Assembly: GCA_002707025.1 (NCBI GenBank) | Contig: PALG01000033.1 | Coordinates: 62,001 to 126,000, forward strand | DNA length: 64,000 nucleotides | Direction of reading: 5' to 3' | Source of the DNA: Flavobacteriaceae bacterium | GTDB taxonomy: Bacteria; Bacteroidota; Bacteroidia; Flavobacteriales; Flavobacteriaceae | In this document: positions 53,260 to 61,844 of the stretch, one piece after another | How the letters are laid out: every line of letters begins with the position of its first letter | Position numbering within the stretch: position 1 is the first letter of the stretch | The notes under the pieces: model-generated | The model's database searches: none | Told to the model about the DNA's origin: nothing | The model's input: the letters and a program-made list of their open reading frames with translations, nothing else | Position numbers and translations under genes: made by a program

Positions 53260-54297
53260 TTGAAACCGCCCAAACACATATTGGTAATTCGTCTTTCAGC
53301 CATGGGAGACGTCGCCATGACGGTTCCTGTGCTGCAATGCTTTTGCCAAAACAACCCCGAGGTTAAAATCACCGTAGTTTCCCGAAAGTTTTTTAAACCG
53401 TTGTTTCAAGAGTTACCCAATGTTTCCTTTTTGGAAGCCGACGTAAAAGGAGTTCACAAAGGATTCTTGGGACTTTTGAAACTAGCAAAAGAAATTAAAA
53501 CCCTCCCAATAGACGCGGTGGCCGATTTACACAATGTGATCCGGTCTAAAGTTATTACGGGCTTGTTAAGGTTTTCGGGAATTCCTTCAGAAACCTTAGA
53601 CAAAGGGAGAGCGGAAAAAAAAGCAATTACCCATGCACACGGTCAGGAAATAGAACCTTTAAAAGCCATGCAGGAACGTTACGCAGACGTATTTGAGAAA
53701 TTGGGATATCCTTTAAATCTATCCAAAGTAGAGCTTTTAAGCAGAAAACCTTTAACACCGAAACTGCTCACTTTGGTAGGGAAAACACCTAAAAAACTAG
53801 TGGGAATAGCCCCTTTTGCTGCCTTTAAAAGTAAGATGTACCCTCTAGAATCTATGAAGAACGTGTTGAAAAATTTGACAGCCTCTGGCAAGTATACCCT
53901 TCTTCTTTTTGGTGGTGGTAAACAGGAAGAAACGATTTTGAGCTCATGGGAAATTGGCTATAAGGACACGATAAACGTGGCTGGAAAGCTTTCTTTTGAA
54001 GAAGAGTTAGCACTTATTTCCAATTTAGACGTAATGGTATCCATGGATAGTGGCAATGGGCATTTGGCCGCCAACTATGGTATTCCGGTGATTACGCTTT
54101 GGGGCGTCACCCATCCGTATGCCGGTTTTGTACCCTTTGGGCAACCTATGGAACATCAGATCGTTTCCGATAGAAAACAGTACCCCCTAATCCCCACGTC
54201 CATTTACGGAAACAAATTTCCGGAGGGCTATGAAAATGTAATGCGCAGCATTGAACCTAACACTATTGTACAAAAAGTAGAACGTGTCTTGTCTTAG
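53260..54297 (+). CDS. GT9-family (heptosyltransferase-like) glycosyltransferase
   Basis: A 345-residue GT-B enzyme related to lipopolysaccharide heptosyltransferases. It begins KHILVIRLSAMGDVAMTVPVLQ (the GDV motif for donor/acceptor placement), has AVADLHNVIRSKVI, and in the C-terminal half LVGIAPFAAFKSKMYPLE, LLLFGGG and VMVSMDSGNGHLAANYGIPVITLWGVTHPYAGF, all typical of the family. It starts at TTG directly after the DUF4254 stop. It overlaps the convergent flavoprotein gene by four bases. Confidence 0.88.
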   Translation: MKPPKHILVIRLSAMGDVAMTVPVLQCFCQNNPEVKITVVSRKFFKPLFQELPNVSFLEADVKGVHKGFLGLLKLAKEIKTLPIDAVADLHNVIRSKVITGLLRFSGIPSETLDKGRAEKKAITHAHGQEIEPLKAMQERYADVFEKLGYPLNLSKVELLSRKPLTPKLLTLVGKTPKKLVGIAPFAAFKSKMYPLESMKNVLKNLTASGKYTLLLFGGGKQEETILSSWEIGYKDTINVAGKLSFEEELALISNLDVMVSMDSGNGHLAANYGIPVITLWGVTHPYAGFVPFGQPMEHQIVSDRKQYPLIPTSIYGNKFPEGYENVMRSIEPNTIVQKVERVLS

Positions 54298-55343
54298 ATA
54301 TCGTCATAATCCACTACGATAATGGGTGTAGTGGGATGCGATTGACAGGTAAGAATGTAGCCTTCTTCCAGTTCACTATCGGTGAGGATGAGGTTTTTTC
54401 GCATTTCCACTTTTCCTTCCTTGAGTTTTGCCATGCAGGAACTACAAATTCCACCTCTGCAACTATAAGGAGCGTCTAGGTCCTTTTCCAGAACAGCTTC
54501 TAAAACACTCTTATCTTGAGGCATTACAAAAGTTTCGGTTTCATCGTCAACGGTCACGGTAATCTGTGTTTGACCATCGTGCGGTTGGGTAAGTTCCCCT
54601 TGATCTTTGGAAGAAAACAGTTCGAAATGAATTGCTTTTTCATCGACTCCCTTTTCGAGTAGGGTTTCTTTAACTTCATCGATCATGGCTTCGGGCCCAC
54701 AGAGATAATACGAATGGAAGTCCACGTCTTTATATCGGTTTTTCAGCAAATAATTGACCATGGAGCGTTCAATTCTTCCGAAGAAAGAACCATCGATGCT
54801 TTTTCTACTGAAGAAAAATTCAATTTTAAATCGATCGGGGAATTCATTTTTCAAGGCTTCCAGTTCTTTGTAAAACATGGTCTCTTCAATGCTTTGGTTT
54901 CCGTAAGCCAACACAAAGGTTGCTAGTGGTTCTTCTTTCAAAACTGTTTTAATCATGGCCATAACGGGCGTAATGCCACTTCCAGCCACAAAAGCAAGAT
55001 AGGTGTGTTGGTTTTCAGGAGATATGTTCAACACAAAGTGGCCTTGAGGGGGCATGACGTTGAGGGTGTCCCCTACTTTTAAATCCTCATTGGCATAAAC
55101 TGAAAAAACACCACCTTCCATTTTTTTTATGCCAACGGTCCAGCTTTTGCCATTTGCCTCGCTACAGAGGGAATAAGACCTTCGTAACTCTTCCTCACCT
55201 ACAAAATGTTGAATGGTGATATATTGTCCTGGTTGGTACTGAAAGGTTTCCTGAAGTGCTTCGGGAACTTCTAAGGTAACGGCTACCGCATTTGGGGTAA
55301 GGGATTCAATCTTTGACACAGTAAGTGCGTGAAAATCGCTCAT
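54294..55343 (-). CDS. Ferredoxin-reductase-like flavoprotein with C-terminal 2Fe-2S domain (PaaE-like)
   Basis: A 349-residue electron-transfer protein. The FAD domain (about 1-105) has RRSYSLCSE and GVFSVYANED, the NAD(P) domain shows LAFVAGSGITPVMAMIKTVL and YYLCGPEAMIDEV. The C-terminal plant-type ferredoxin domain has the C-x4-C-x2-C cluster APYSCRGGICSSCMAKLK and a fourth Cys in ILTCQSH. The order FAD-NAD-2Fe2S matches PaaE and Hcp reductases. I start at the ATG at 55343, not the TTG at 55361. No phenylacetate genes are nearby, so the physiological acceptor is unknown. Confidence 0.9.
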   Translation of the reverse strand: MSDFHALTVSKIESLTPNAVAVTLEVPEALQETFQYQPGQYITIQHFVGEEELRRSYSLCSEANGKSWTVGIKKMEGGVFSVYANEDLKVGDTLNVMPPQGHFVLNISPENQHTYLAFVAGSGITPVMAMIKTVLKEEPLATFVLAYGNQSIEETMFYKELEALKNEFPDRFKIEFFFSRKSIDGSFFGRIERSMVNYLLKNRYKDVDFHSYYLCGPEAMIDEVKETLLEKGVDEKAIHFELFSSKDQGELTQPHDGQTQITVTVDDETETFVMPQDKSVLEAVLEKDLDAPYSCRGGICSSCMAKLKEGKVEMRKNLILTDSELEEGYILTCQSHPTTPIIVVDYDDI

Positions 55344-55535
55344 AGCAAAATTTTTCCTCAAAAATACAAAGGATATTTTCCTAAATGAAGCAAAAACTGG
55401 GAAAGACAGTGATTTTTGACCCTAAAATCCTTTAGAAACAAAAAAGAAACGTATTTTTACCCTCCTTTTATAGATCTTTTTAGATACTAAAAACAAAGGT
55501 TTTAAGTTATACTGTACTAGACAAACGGATTAATT

Positions 55536-58106
55536 TTGAAACGTATACATAATTTTACCATTTTTATTTTTGCGGTGTTACTTTTTGCGGCTTGTTCCAG
55601 AAAGAAAAACACTTTTATAACCCGAAATTACCATGCGGTTACTGCCGAATATAACGCGCTTTACAATGGCGATATGGCCTTAGCCGATGGAAAGGAGGAA
55701 TTGACGCTTACCTATCAGGATAATTTTTGGGAAATCCTTCCTGTAGAACGTTTTCAAGTTAAGGAAGAAATTGGCACGCCTGGAAACCAACCTAACAGTA
55801 GTAATTTTTCCCGTGCTGAAGAAAAAGCGGCCAAAGCCATTCAAAAGCATGCCATTTATATTGATGGCAAAGAGTACAATCCTCAAATAGATGAAGCATA
55901 CATGCTTTTAGGGAAAGCCCGTTATTACGATCAACGTTTTATTCCGGCACAAGATGCCTTCAATTTTATCTTGAATCGCTACCCTACCAGTAACAACATC
56001 AATGAAGCCCGAATGTGGAAAGCCAAAACCAACATTCGTTTGGCCAATGAGGAAGGTGCCATTGAAGAACTTTCCGAATTAATGGAGAAAGAAGGCTTGG
56101 AAACAGAGGATATGGCAGATGCAGCGGCAATTTTAGCACAAGCATATATCAATTTGGATACGTTGGAAGCTGCATTACCCATGATTAAGTTGGCTTCAGA
56201 GTATGTAAAAAATAAAGAATTAAAAGGACGCTACACTTACATTAAAGGCCAATTGTACAATCGGTTAGGGGAAAAAGACAGTGCCAATCTAGCTTTTCAG
56301 GAAGTGATTGAACTCAACCGAAAATCGCCCCGACAATACATGATCAACGCTTATGTAGAGCAGGCCCGTAACTTCGATTATGAAAAAGGGGATAAGCTAG
56401 CCTTATTGGAATTACTGAACGATTTGGAGAAAAATCGTGAAAATCGTCCTTTCTTGGATATTATTTACCATCAAATGGGAGAGTACTACCTCAATACATT
56501 TGATACGGACTCTGCTGAAATTTTCTACAATCAATCCATTAAGAACTTCAAGCAGAATAACTACCTACAATCCCTTAACTATTCTACCTTGGCCGAAATG
56601 TATTTTGACAAAGCCAAATACAAAACCGCAGGGAAGTATTACGACAGTACCCTTACTTTTTTAGAGGAGAATACGCGTCCTTGGCGCCGTATGAAAAAGA
56701 AGTTGGACAATTTGGCCGATGTGATCAAGTACGAAGACATTGCTGCCAAGAACGATTCCATTCTTAGAATTGCAGGAATGACCGAAGCCCAACAGCTGGC
56801 ATTTTTTACAGAGTATACCGAAAAACTCAAAGAACAGGCAAGACAGGATTCTATTGCGAAGGCGAAGGCCGAAGAGAGTATAGCCAATAAGGAATTTTAC
56901 AAAAAAGAATCTGGAGGAAATAAAAATAGTGGGGGCACTTTTTACTTTTATAACAGCACTACTGTAGCCTACGGAAAGCAGGAATTTCAACGTATTTGGG
57001 GAAATAGACCTTTGGAAGATAATTGGCGAATTTCTGCCAAGCCACAATCCAGTGGTGAGGATGGAGGCATCGCTGGCGGTGATTCTGAAGGACCGGAAGA
57101 AAACCTTTCCCAAAAAGAATTGTTCGACCCGCAAACCTATATTTCGAAGATTCCTACCGATGAGAAGGTTTTGGACAGTTTAACAAAGGACCGAAACTTT
57201 GCCTATTATCAATTGGGGCTTATTTACAAAGAGAAATTCAGGGAATACAATTTGGCTACGAACAAGCTTGAAACTTTGTTAACCTACAATCCTGAGGAGC
57301 GTCTAGTGCTTCCTTCCAAATACAATCTTTATAAAATTTATGATCAATTGGAGGACACTGCGCAGGCCGAAAAGTGGAAAAATGATATTTTAAGTAATCA
57401 CCCAGATTCCCGGTATGCGGAAATCCTTCGGAACCCAAATTCGCAACTACCTAGCGACGAATCGAGCCCCGAGTACAAATACAAGCAATTGTTTAAGGAG
57501 TTCGAAAATGCGAATTACGATTACGTAATTGCTACTGCGGAAGAGTATATCAATATCTACGCAGGAAATGATATTGTTCCCAAACTGGAAATGTTGAAAG
57601 CAACGGCCTTAGGAAGAAGAGATGGTTTTGAAGCGTACAAAAAAGCCGTCAATTTTGTCGCCCTTAATTATCCTCAATCTCCGGAAGGAAAGGACGCACA
57701 GGAAATTTACAGTACGGTCCTTCCACAATTGGCCAAAAAGGATTTTGTGGCCGAAAGTGATCATTGGAAAGTAGTATATCAATTTCCAACCTCAGAAACG
57801 GAAGCTGCCACAAAGCTTCAGGAAAAGCTTTCCGAAGCTATTAAGGAGTACAATTATTTTGACATGAGCGTGTCTGTGGATTATTACAATCCCAACACAC
57901 AATTTGTAGTGATTCATGGTTTGAATACACAATTGGGCGGCCGAGGTTTTGCGGAAGTATTAAAGGAGAACAGAAAGTACAGGATAAAACACCCCTATTT
58001 CGAAATCGCCTCCCCTAACTATAAGATTATCCAGATTCATAAAAACTTAGAAACCTATCTAAACAATCAGACGGAAGTAGAAGAAAGCAGTAATCCCCAA
58101 AAATAG
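55536..58106 (+). CDS. sprE: PorW/SprE-like type IX secretion and gliding lipoprotein
   Basis: An 856-residue TPR lipoprotein. The lipobox is FAVLLFAACSRKKN (Cys near 20). About the first 430 residues contain tetratricopeptide-like helical repeats (DEAYMLLGKARYYDQRFIPAQDAF; AEIFYNQSIKNF; KTAGKYYDSTL). A helical linker and a second repeat region follow, ending in FVVIHGLNTQLGGRGFAEVLKENRKYRI and YKIIQIHKNLETYL. This matches the SprE/PorW family, which is needed for type IX secretion and gliding in flavobacteria. It starts at TTG, 192 bases from the divergent flavoprotein gene. A bactofilin gene follows after five bases. Confidence 0.82.
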   Translation: MKRIHNFTIFIFAVLLFAACSRKKNTFITRNYHAVTAEYNALYNGDMALADGKEELTLTYQDNFWEILPVERFQVKEEIGTPGNQPNSSNFSRAEEKAAKAIQKHAIYIDGKEYNPQIDEAYMLLGKARYYDQRFIPAQDAFNFILNRYPTSNNINEARMWKAKTNIRLANEEGAIEELSELMEKEGLETEDMADAAAILAQAYINLDTLEAALPMIKLASEYVKNKELKGRYTYIKGQLYNRLGEKDSANLAFQEVIELNRKSPRQYMINAYVEQARNFDYEKGDKLALLELLNDLEKNRENRPFLDIIYHQMGEYYLNTFDTDSAEIFYNQSIKNFKQNNYLQSLNYSTLAEMYFDKAKYKTAGKYYDSTLTFLEENTRPWRRMKKKLDNLADVIKYEDIAAKNDSILRIAGMTEAQQLAFFTEYTEKLKEQARQDSIAKAKAEESIANKEFYKKESGGNKNSGGTFYFYNSTTVAYGKQEFQRIWGNRPLEDNWRISAKPQSSGEDGGIAGGDSEGPEENLSQKELFDPQTYISKIPTDEKVLDSLTKDRNFAYYQLGLIYKEKFREYNLATNKLETLLTYNPEERLVLPSKYNLYKIYDQLEDTAQAEKWKNDILSNHPDSRYAEILRNPNSQLPSDESSPEYKYKQLFKEFENANYDYVIATAEEYINIYAGNDIVPKLEMLKATALGRRDGFEAYKKAVNFVALNYPQSPEGKDAQEIYSTVLPQLAKKDFVAESDHWKVVYQFPTSETEAATKLQEKLSEAIKEYNYFDMSVSVDYYNPNTQFVVIHGLNTQLGGRGFAEVLKENRKYRIKHPYFEIASPNYKIIQIHKNLETYLNNQTEVEESSNPQK

Positions 58107-58111
58107 TCACC

Positions 58112-58576
58112 ATGTTTTCAGAAAGGAAAGACAAAAAAGAGCGAAGAACCATGGAACCCAGTGCAAGTCAGAATCGTATTAATGAAGGTACCCAATTGGT
58201 AGGAGACATTCAATCCTCTGGGTTTTTCAGAATTGACGGCAGTATAGAAGGGAATATCAGTAACCCTTCAAAAGTAGTATTGGGAAAGTCGGGAATTATT
58301 AAAGGAAAGTTGGAATGTGACGATGCCGATATTGAAGGGAGATTTGAAGGGAAGCTTCATGTAAAAGGAATTTTAAGCATAAAATCTACCGCAGTAATTG
58401 AAGGGGAAATCATTGCTGGGAAACTGGCAGTAGAACCAGGCGCTTCCATTAATGCCACTTGCGCTATGCAAGGAAACAAAAAAAAGGGGAACTTAGATTC
58501 TGAAAATTCTACTAGCCCCTATGACCGGCAGCAAAGAACAAAGAAGAGCACTACTTCTGAAGTAAACAAGGCCTAA
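58112..58576 (+). CDS. Bactofilin (polymer-forming cytoskeletal protein)
   Basis: A 154-residue DUF583 protein. A short polar N-terminus is followed by the beta-helical core NRINEGTQLVGDIQSSGFFRIDGSIEGNISNPSKVVLGKSGIIKGKL, with DADIEGRFEGKLHVKGILSIKSTAVIEGEIIAGKLAVEPG. The tail is polar and disordered. Bactofilins self-assemble into filaments that shape the envelope. An ATG at 58151 is an alternative start. It is five bases after PorW/SprE, so both may be co-transcribed and linked to envelope structure. Confidence 0.9.
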   Translation: MFSERKDKKERRTMEPSASQNRINEGTQLVGDIQSSGFFRIDGSIEGNISNPSKVVLGKSGIIKGKLECDDADIEGRFEGKLHVKGILSIKSTAVIEGEIIAGKLAVEPGASINATCAMQGNKKKGNLDSENSTSPYDRQQRTKKSTTSEVNKA

Positions 58577-58587
58577 TCCTATTTTCC

Positions 58588-58806
58588 ATGGGAAATGAAA
58601 GTAATACCATTAAGCGTTGGCTAATCCTTTCTGGTATTGCCATACAAATGGGCGTCATTATTTATCTTTTTGTTCAATTGGGAAAATGGTTGGATGCAGA
58701 ATACTCTAATGGAGGAAAAACGTTTCTAATAATCTGTACTTTGGTTGGGGTTGGCATTTCTCTATTTCTAGTTTTAAGGCAAACCAACCGATTAAATTCA
58801 AAATAA
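58588..58806 (+). CDS. atpZ: AtpZ/AtpI-family protein of the ATP synthase operon
   Basis: A 72-residue protein with two membrane helices (about 10-30 and 45-65): LILSGIAIQMGVIIYLFVQLGKWLD and LIICTLVGVGISLFLVLR. This two-helix hairpin with a conserved Gly/Asp-rich turn is the AtpZ/AtpI family, involved in c-ring assembly or Mg/Ca transport. It lies upstream of atpB, and 11 bases after the bactofilin gene. Family assigned by topology and context. Confidence 0.78.
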   Translation: MGNESNTIKRWLILSGIAIQMGVIIYLFVQLGKWLDAEYSNGGKTFLIICTLVGVGISLFLVLRQTNRLNSK

Positions 58807-58807
58807 C

Positions 58808-59191
58808 ATGAGCGCTAAAAGCATTCGGTTTTTAGTGATTTTGCTCCTTGTATTGAGTATCGTTTTTGGTATCCACCTATTACTATTAGCCGTAATGGGG
58901 CAGCCTCTGTTCGCACATCGAATCCTAGCGGCTTACGTTATTAATTTTCTTCTAGCTCTCGTTGTTTTGTTTTTAGTTCAAAGGAGTTTACAAAAGAATT
59001 CGGCTCAAGCGGGATTTGTCTTTATGGCGGGGAGTGGTTTAAAGTTTGTCGTTTTCTTTATCGTATTCTATCCTTTTTATAGGGCCAATGACGCCATGGA
59101 AACAATTGAATTTACTACCTTTTTTACGCCTTATGCTATATGTTTGATTTTGGAAGTAGCCTATCTTTCAAAACAACTTAATAATCAGTAA
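58808..59191 (+). CDS. Small four-helix membrane protein (DUF6168-like)
   Basis: A 127-residue protein with four hydrophobic segments (about 5-27, 37-57, 68-88 and 102-120). I recall DUF6168 for this place in flavobacterial atp operons, but cannot check. It could play the AtpI role (assembly or ion supply) with the AtpZ-like protein one base upstream. It precedes the atpB gene, with a 108-base gap containing the atp promoter. Confidence 0.6.
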   Translation: MSAKSIRFLVILLLVLSIVFGIHLLLLAVMGQPLFAHRILAAYVINFLLALVVLFLVQRSLQKNSAQAGFVFMAGSGLKFVVFFIVFYPFYRANDAMETIEFTTFFTPYAICLILEVAYLSKQLNNQ

Positions 59192-59257
59192 TCTTAGTGC
59201 TTTTTAGGTCAATAAAAAAAACAGCAAAATTTCTTTTTTCTTTCTAAGGATTAACTG

Positions 59258-59265
59258 TATTTTTG
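59258..59265 (+). promoter_or_regulatory. Predicted -7 element of the atpB operon
   Basis: TATTTTTG, an exact TAnnTTTG match 34 bases before the atpB ATG. A TTTC around 59236-59244 is a weak -33. This would start transcription of atpBEFHAG separately from the upstream small genes. Confidence 0.5.
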
Positions 59266-59299
59266 CACCGATTTTTAAGGACACTATTTTTAGCTCGGT

Positions 59300-60436
59300 A
59301 TGCAAGCAAAAACTATAGGAAAGCTACTTTTATTTTTCACTTTGGCATGGGTTACAGTTTCCTGTTCTAACGAAACAGAGGGAAATGAAGAAGCCAAAAA
59401 GGAAAGAAGGCAGGAGGTAAAGGAATTTATTAACCATCACCTTCAGGATTCCCACGATTTCAATATTTACAGTTATACCGGGGATGATGGTAAATTACAT
59501 CATGTAGGTTTTCCACTACCTGTAATTATCGTAGATAATGGTCTTCAAGTGTTTTCTTCTTCCAAATTCCATCATGGAGAAGAAGTGGTTGAATCGGGAG
59601 GAAACTATTACCGACTGTACCATAGCAAAATTTATAAAACCGACGCCAACGGGACCTTAAACTATGAAGAAGGGCATGGGGATCACCCTACCAATGTTCG
59701 GCCATTAGACTTATCCATTACCAAAAGTGTGGTAATGATGATCGTAACAGGAATCCTTCTTATTTTATTATTCCGAGGTTTGGCGAAAAGTTATCAAAAG
59801 AACAATGGTATTGCCAAAGGAGTGGGGCGTTTCTTTGAGCCTATTGTGGTGTATGTAAGGGACGAAATTGCTATCGCCAATATTGGAGAGGAAAAATATA
59901 AAAAGTACATGCCTTTTCTTTTAACGGTATTCTTCTTTATCTGGTTTTTGAACATGTTTGGTTTAACACCGCTAGGGGTTAATGTAACTGGAAACATTGC
60001 GGTGACGACAGCCTTAGCGATTTTAGTATTCTTGTTAACCAATTTTACAGGGACCAAAGATTACTGGAAACACATTTTCGATCCTTTAGGCGATGGTATG
60101 CCATGGATTGGTAAAATATTCATTTATATCATTCTAGTTCCTATTGAAATTTTAGGAATGTTCATTAAACCTTTTGCCCTGTTAATACGTTTGTACGCAA
60201 ACATGACCGCTGGGCACGTAGTATTAATGAGTTTGATAGGTTTGATTTATATCTTCAAGAGTTGGGTGGGAGGTCCATTATCCTTTGGGCTTTCATTTGC
60301 CATTTCAATGATTGAAGTATTAGTAGCATTATTGCAGGCATACATCTTTACGATGTTGGCTGCGTTGTATTTCGGATTTGCCAGTGAGAGTCATGATCAT
60401 GCCGAAGAGCACGAAGGAGAAGTACAGCATTTGTAG
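59300..60436 (+). CDS. atpB: ATP synthase subunit a with an N-terminal exported extension
   Basis: Subunit a carries the two proton half-channels beside the c-ring. The 378-residue protein is about 100 residues longer than the E. coli protein. The extra N-terminus is a signal peptide (about 1-20) and a lipobox-like VTVSCS, then a charged HLQDSHDF segment rich in His and Gly. The a-subunit core follows, with helices from about 145; FLLTVFFFIWFLNMFGLTPLGVNVTGN, LIRLYANMTAGHVVLMSLIGL (essential Arg in LxRLxAN) and LLQAYIFTMLAALYFG. The long form is typical for Bacteroidota; the function of the extension is unknown. Confidence 0.94.
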   Translation: MQAKTIGKLLLFFTLAWVTVSCSNETEGNEEAKKERRQEVKEFINHHLQDSHDFNIYSYTGDDGKLHHVGFPLPVIIVDNGLQVFSSSKFHHGEEVVESGGNYYRLYHSKIYKTDANGTLNYEEGHGDHPTNVRPLDLSITKSVVMMIVTGILLILLFRGLAKSYQKNNGIAKGVGRFFEPIVVYVRDEIAIANIGEEKYKKYMPFLLTVFFFIWFLNMFGLTPLGVNVTGNIAVTTALAILVFLLTNFTGTKDYWKHIFDPLGDGMPWIGKIFIYIILVPIEILGMFIKPFALLIRLYANMTAGHVVLMSLIGLIYIFKSWVGGPLSFGLSFAISMIEVLVALLQAYIFTMLAALYFGFASESHDHAEEHEGEVQHL

Positions 60437-60457
60437 ATTTGTAATGTTTAATTTTAA

Positions 60458-60661
<204 letters not shown>

Positions 60662-60673
60662 TCAAAACAAAAA

Positions 60674-60712
60674 AAGCAATTCCTTGTAACGGTTGGTTAT
60701 AAGGAATTGCTT
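60674..60712 (+). promoter_or_regulatory. Long hairpin between atpE and atpF
   Basis: AAGCAATTCCTTGTAAC (60674-60690) pairs with GTTATAAGGAATTGCTT (60696-60712) for 17 bp (one G-U), loop GGTTG. No T-run follows, so it is probably not a terminator. It could protect atpE mRNA or slow passage into atpF, matching the need for many c subunits. Confidence 0.7.
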
Positions 60713-60765
60713 AAAAATTAAACAACGAATAAAGAAATTACAATACGGTTCTATAAAATACAACC

Positions 60766-61266
60766 ATGGAAAAATTAATTAACGACTTTTCATTTGGCCT
60801 TTTCATTTGGCAAATTATCTTGTTTTTATTATTGCTTTTCTTGCTTCGCAAATTTGCATGGAAGCCTATTTTGAATGCGGTAAACGATCGTGAACAAGGG
60901 ATTAAAGATGCGATGGCCTCTGCTGAAAATGCACGTCGTGAAATGGAAAACCTTCAGGCAGACAATGAAAAATTGTTGAAAGAAGCAAGAGCTGAAAGAG
61001 ATGCCATGTTGAAAGAGGCTCGCGAATTGAAGACCAAAATGATTTCCGAAGCCAAAGAAGAAGCAAAGGCGGAAGCCGATAAAATGGTTTCACAAGCACA
61101 GATGGCCATTGAAAGTGAAAAGAAAGCGGCGGTAGCAGAGTTGAAAAGTCAGGTAGCGTCTCTTTCCGTAGAAATTGCAGAAAAAGTGGTAAAAAGTGAA
61201 TTATCCAATAAAGACAAGCAACTTAAATTAGTTGAGGATATGTTGGGTGATGCGACCCTAAACTAA
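60766..61266 (+). CDS. atpF: ATP synthase subunit b
   Basis: A 166-residue peripheral-stalk protein. One membrane helix (about 12-30, GLFIWQIILFLLLLFLLRKFAWKPI) is followed by a long charged coiled coil (Ala/Glu/Lys-rich, NAVNDREQGIKDAMASAENARREMEN onward) and a short C-terminal part (LVEDMLGDATLN). Length and plan are standard for b subunits. Separated from atpE by a hairpin and about 50 bases without another signal; atpH follows after four bases. Confidence 0.95.
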   Translation: MEKLINDFSFGLFIWQIILFLLLLFLLRKFAWKPILNAVNDREQGIKDAMASAENARREMENLQADNEKLLKEARAERDAMLKEARELKTKMISEAKEEAKAEADKMVSQAQMAIESEKKAAVAELKSQVASLSVEIAEKVVKSELSNKDKQLKLVEDMLGDATLN

Positions 61267-61270
61267 GAAT

Positions 61271-61807
61271 ATGAGCGGAACTAGAGCAGCCATACGTTAC
61301 GCAAAAGCAGTCTTGCAAGATGCAGGGGATGCTTCCAAAACAGTGTTTTCAGATATGCAGTCTGTAAAACATGCCTTGGAAGCGAGCAAAGAGTTGCGTA
61401 CGGTTTTAAAAAGCCCCGTGGTGAAAACGGAAGATAAGAAAGAGGCTTTATTGAAAATTTTCAGTTCACAATCTGAAAACACGAAAGCTTTAATTGAAGT
61501 GTTGGCACAAAACCAAAGGACCGATATCCTAGGAAATGTGGCGAATAGTTACATTCAATTATACAATGAGCAACAAGGGGTAAAAGTGGCCAAGGTCACT
61601 ACGGCAGTTCCACTTACCGGCGAATTGGAAAAAAAGGTATTGGACAGAGTAGAAGCCCTTACAGGTAGCAAAAAAGTTACTATCGAGAATGAGATTGATG
61701 AATCTATTATTGGAGGGTTCATCCTTAGAATAGGCGATTTACAATACAATGCGAGTATTGCCAATCAATTATCCAATTTAAAAAGAGAATTCAGTAAAAG
61801 TTTATAA
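61271..61807 (+). CDS. atpH: ATP synthase subunit delta
   Basis: A 178-residue OSCP/delta subunit linking the stator to F1. It begins SGTRAAIRYAKAVLQDAGDAS, has ELRTVLKSPVVKTEDKKEALLKIF, and ends VTIENEIDESIIGGFILRIGDLQYNASIANQLSNLKREF, the delta C-terminal signature (IIGGFxLRIGD). Between atpF (four bases) and atpA (37 bases). Confidence 0.96.
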   Translation: MSGTRAAIRYAKAVLQDAGDASKTVFSDMQSVKHALEASKELRTVLKSPVVKTEDKKEALLKIFSSQSENTKALIEVLAQNQRTDILGNVANSYIQLYNEQQGVKVAKVTTAVPLTGELEKKVLDRVEALTGSKKVTIENEIDESIIGGFILRIGDLQYNASIANQLSNLKREFSKSL

Positions 61808-61844
61808 AACCATTGGCATAAGCCAAATATAGATACCTAGAAAA

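Noticed and set aside
60674-60712. Reading the atpE-atpF hairpin as a terminator
   Set aside because: No run of T follows and the downstream genes are essential partners in the same operon; at most partial attenuation is possible.
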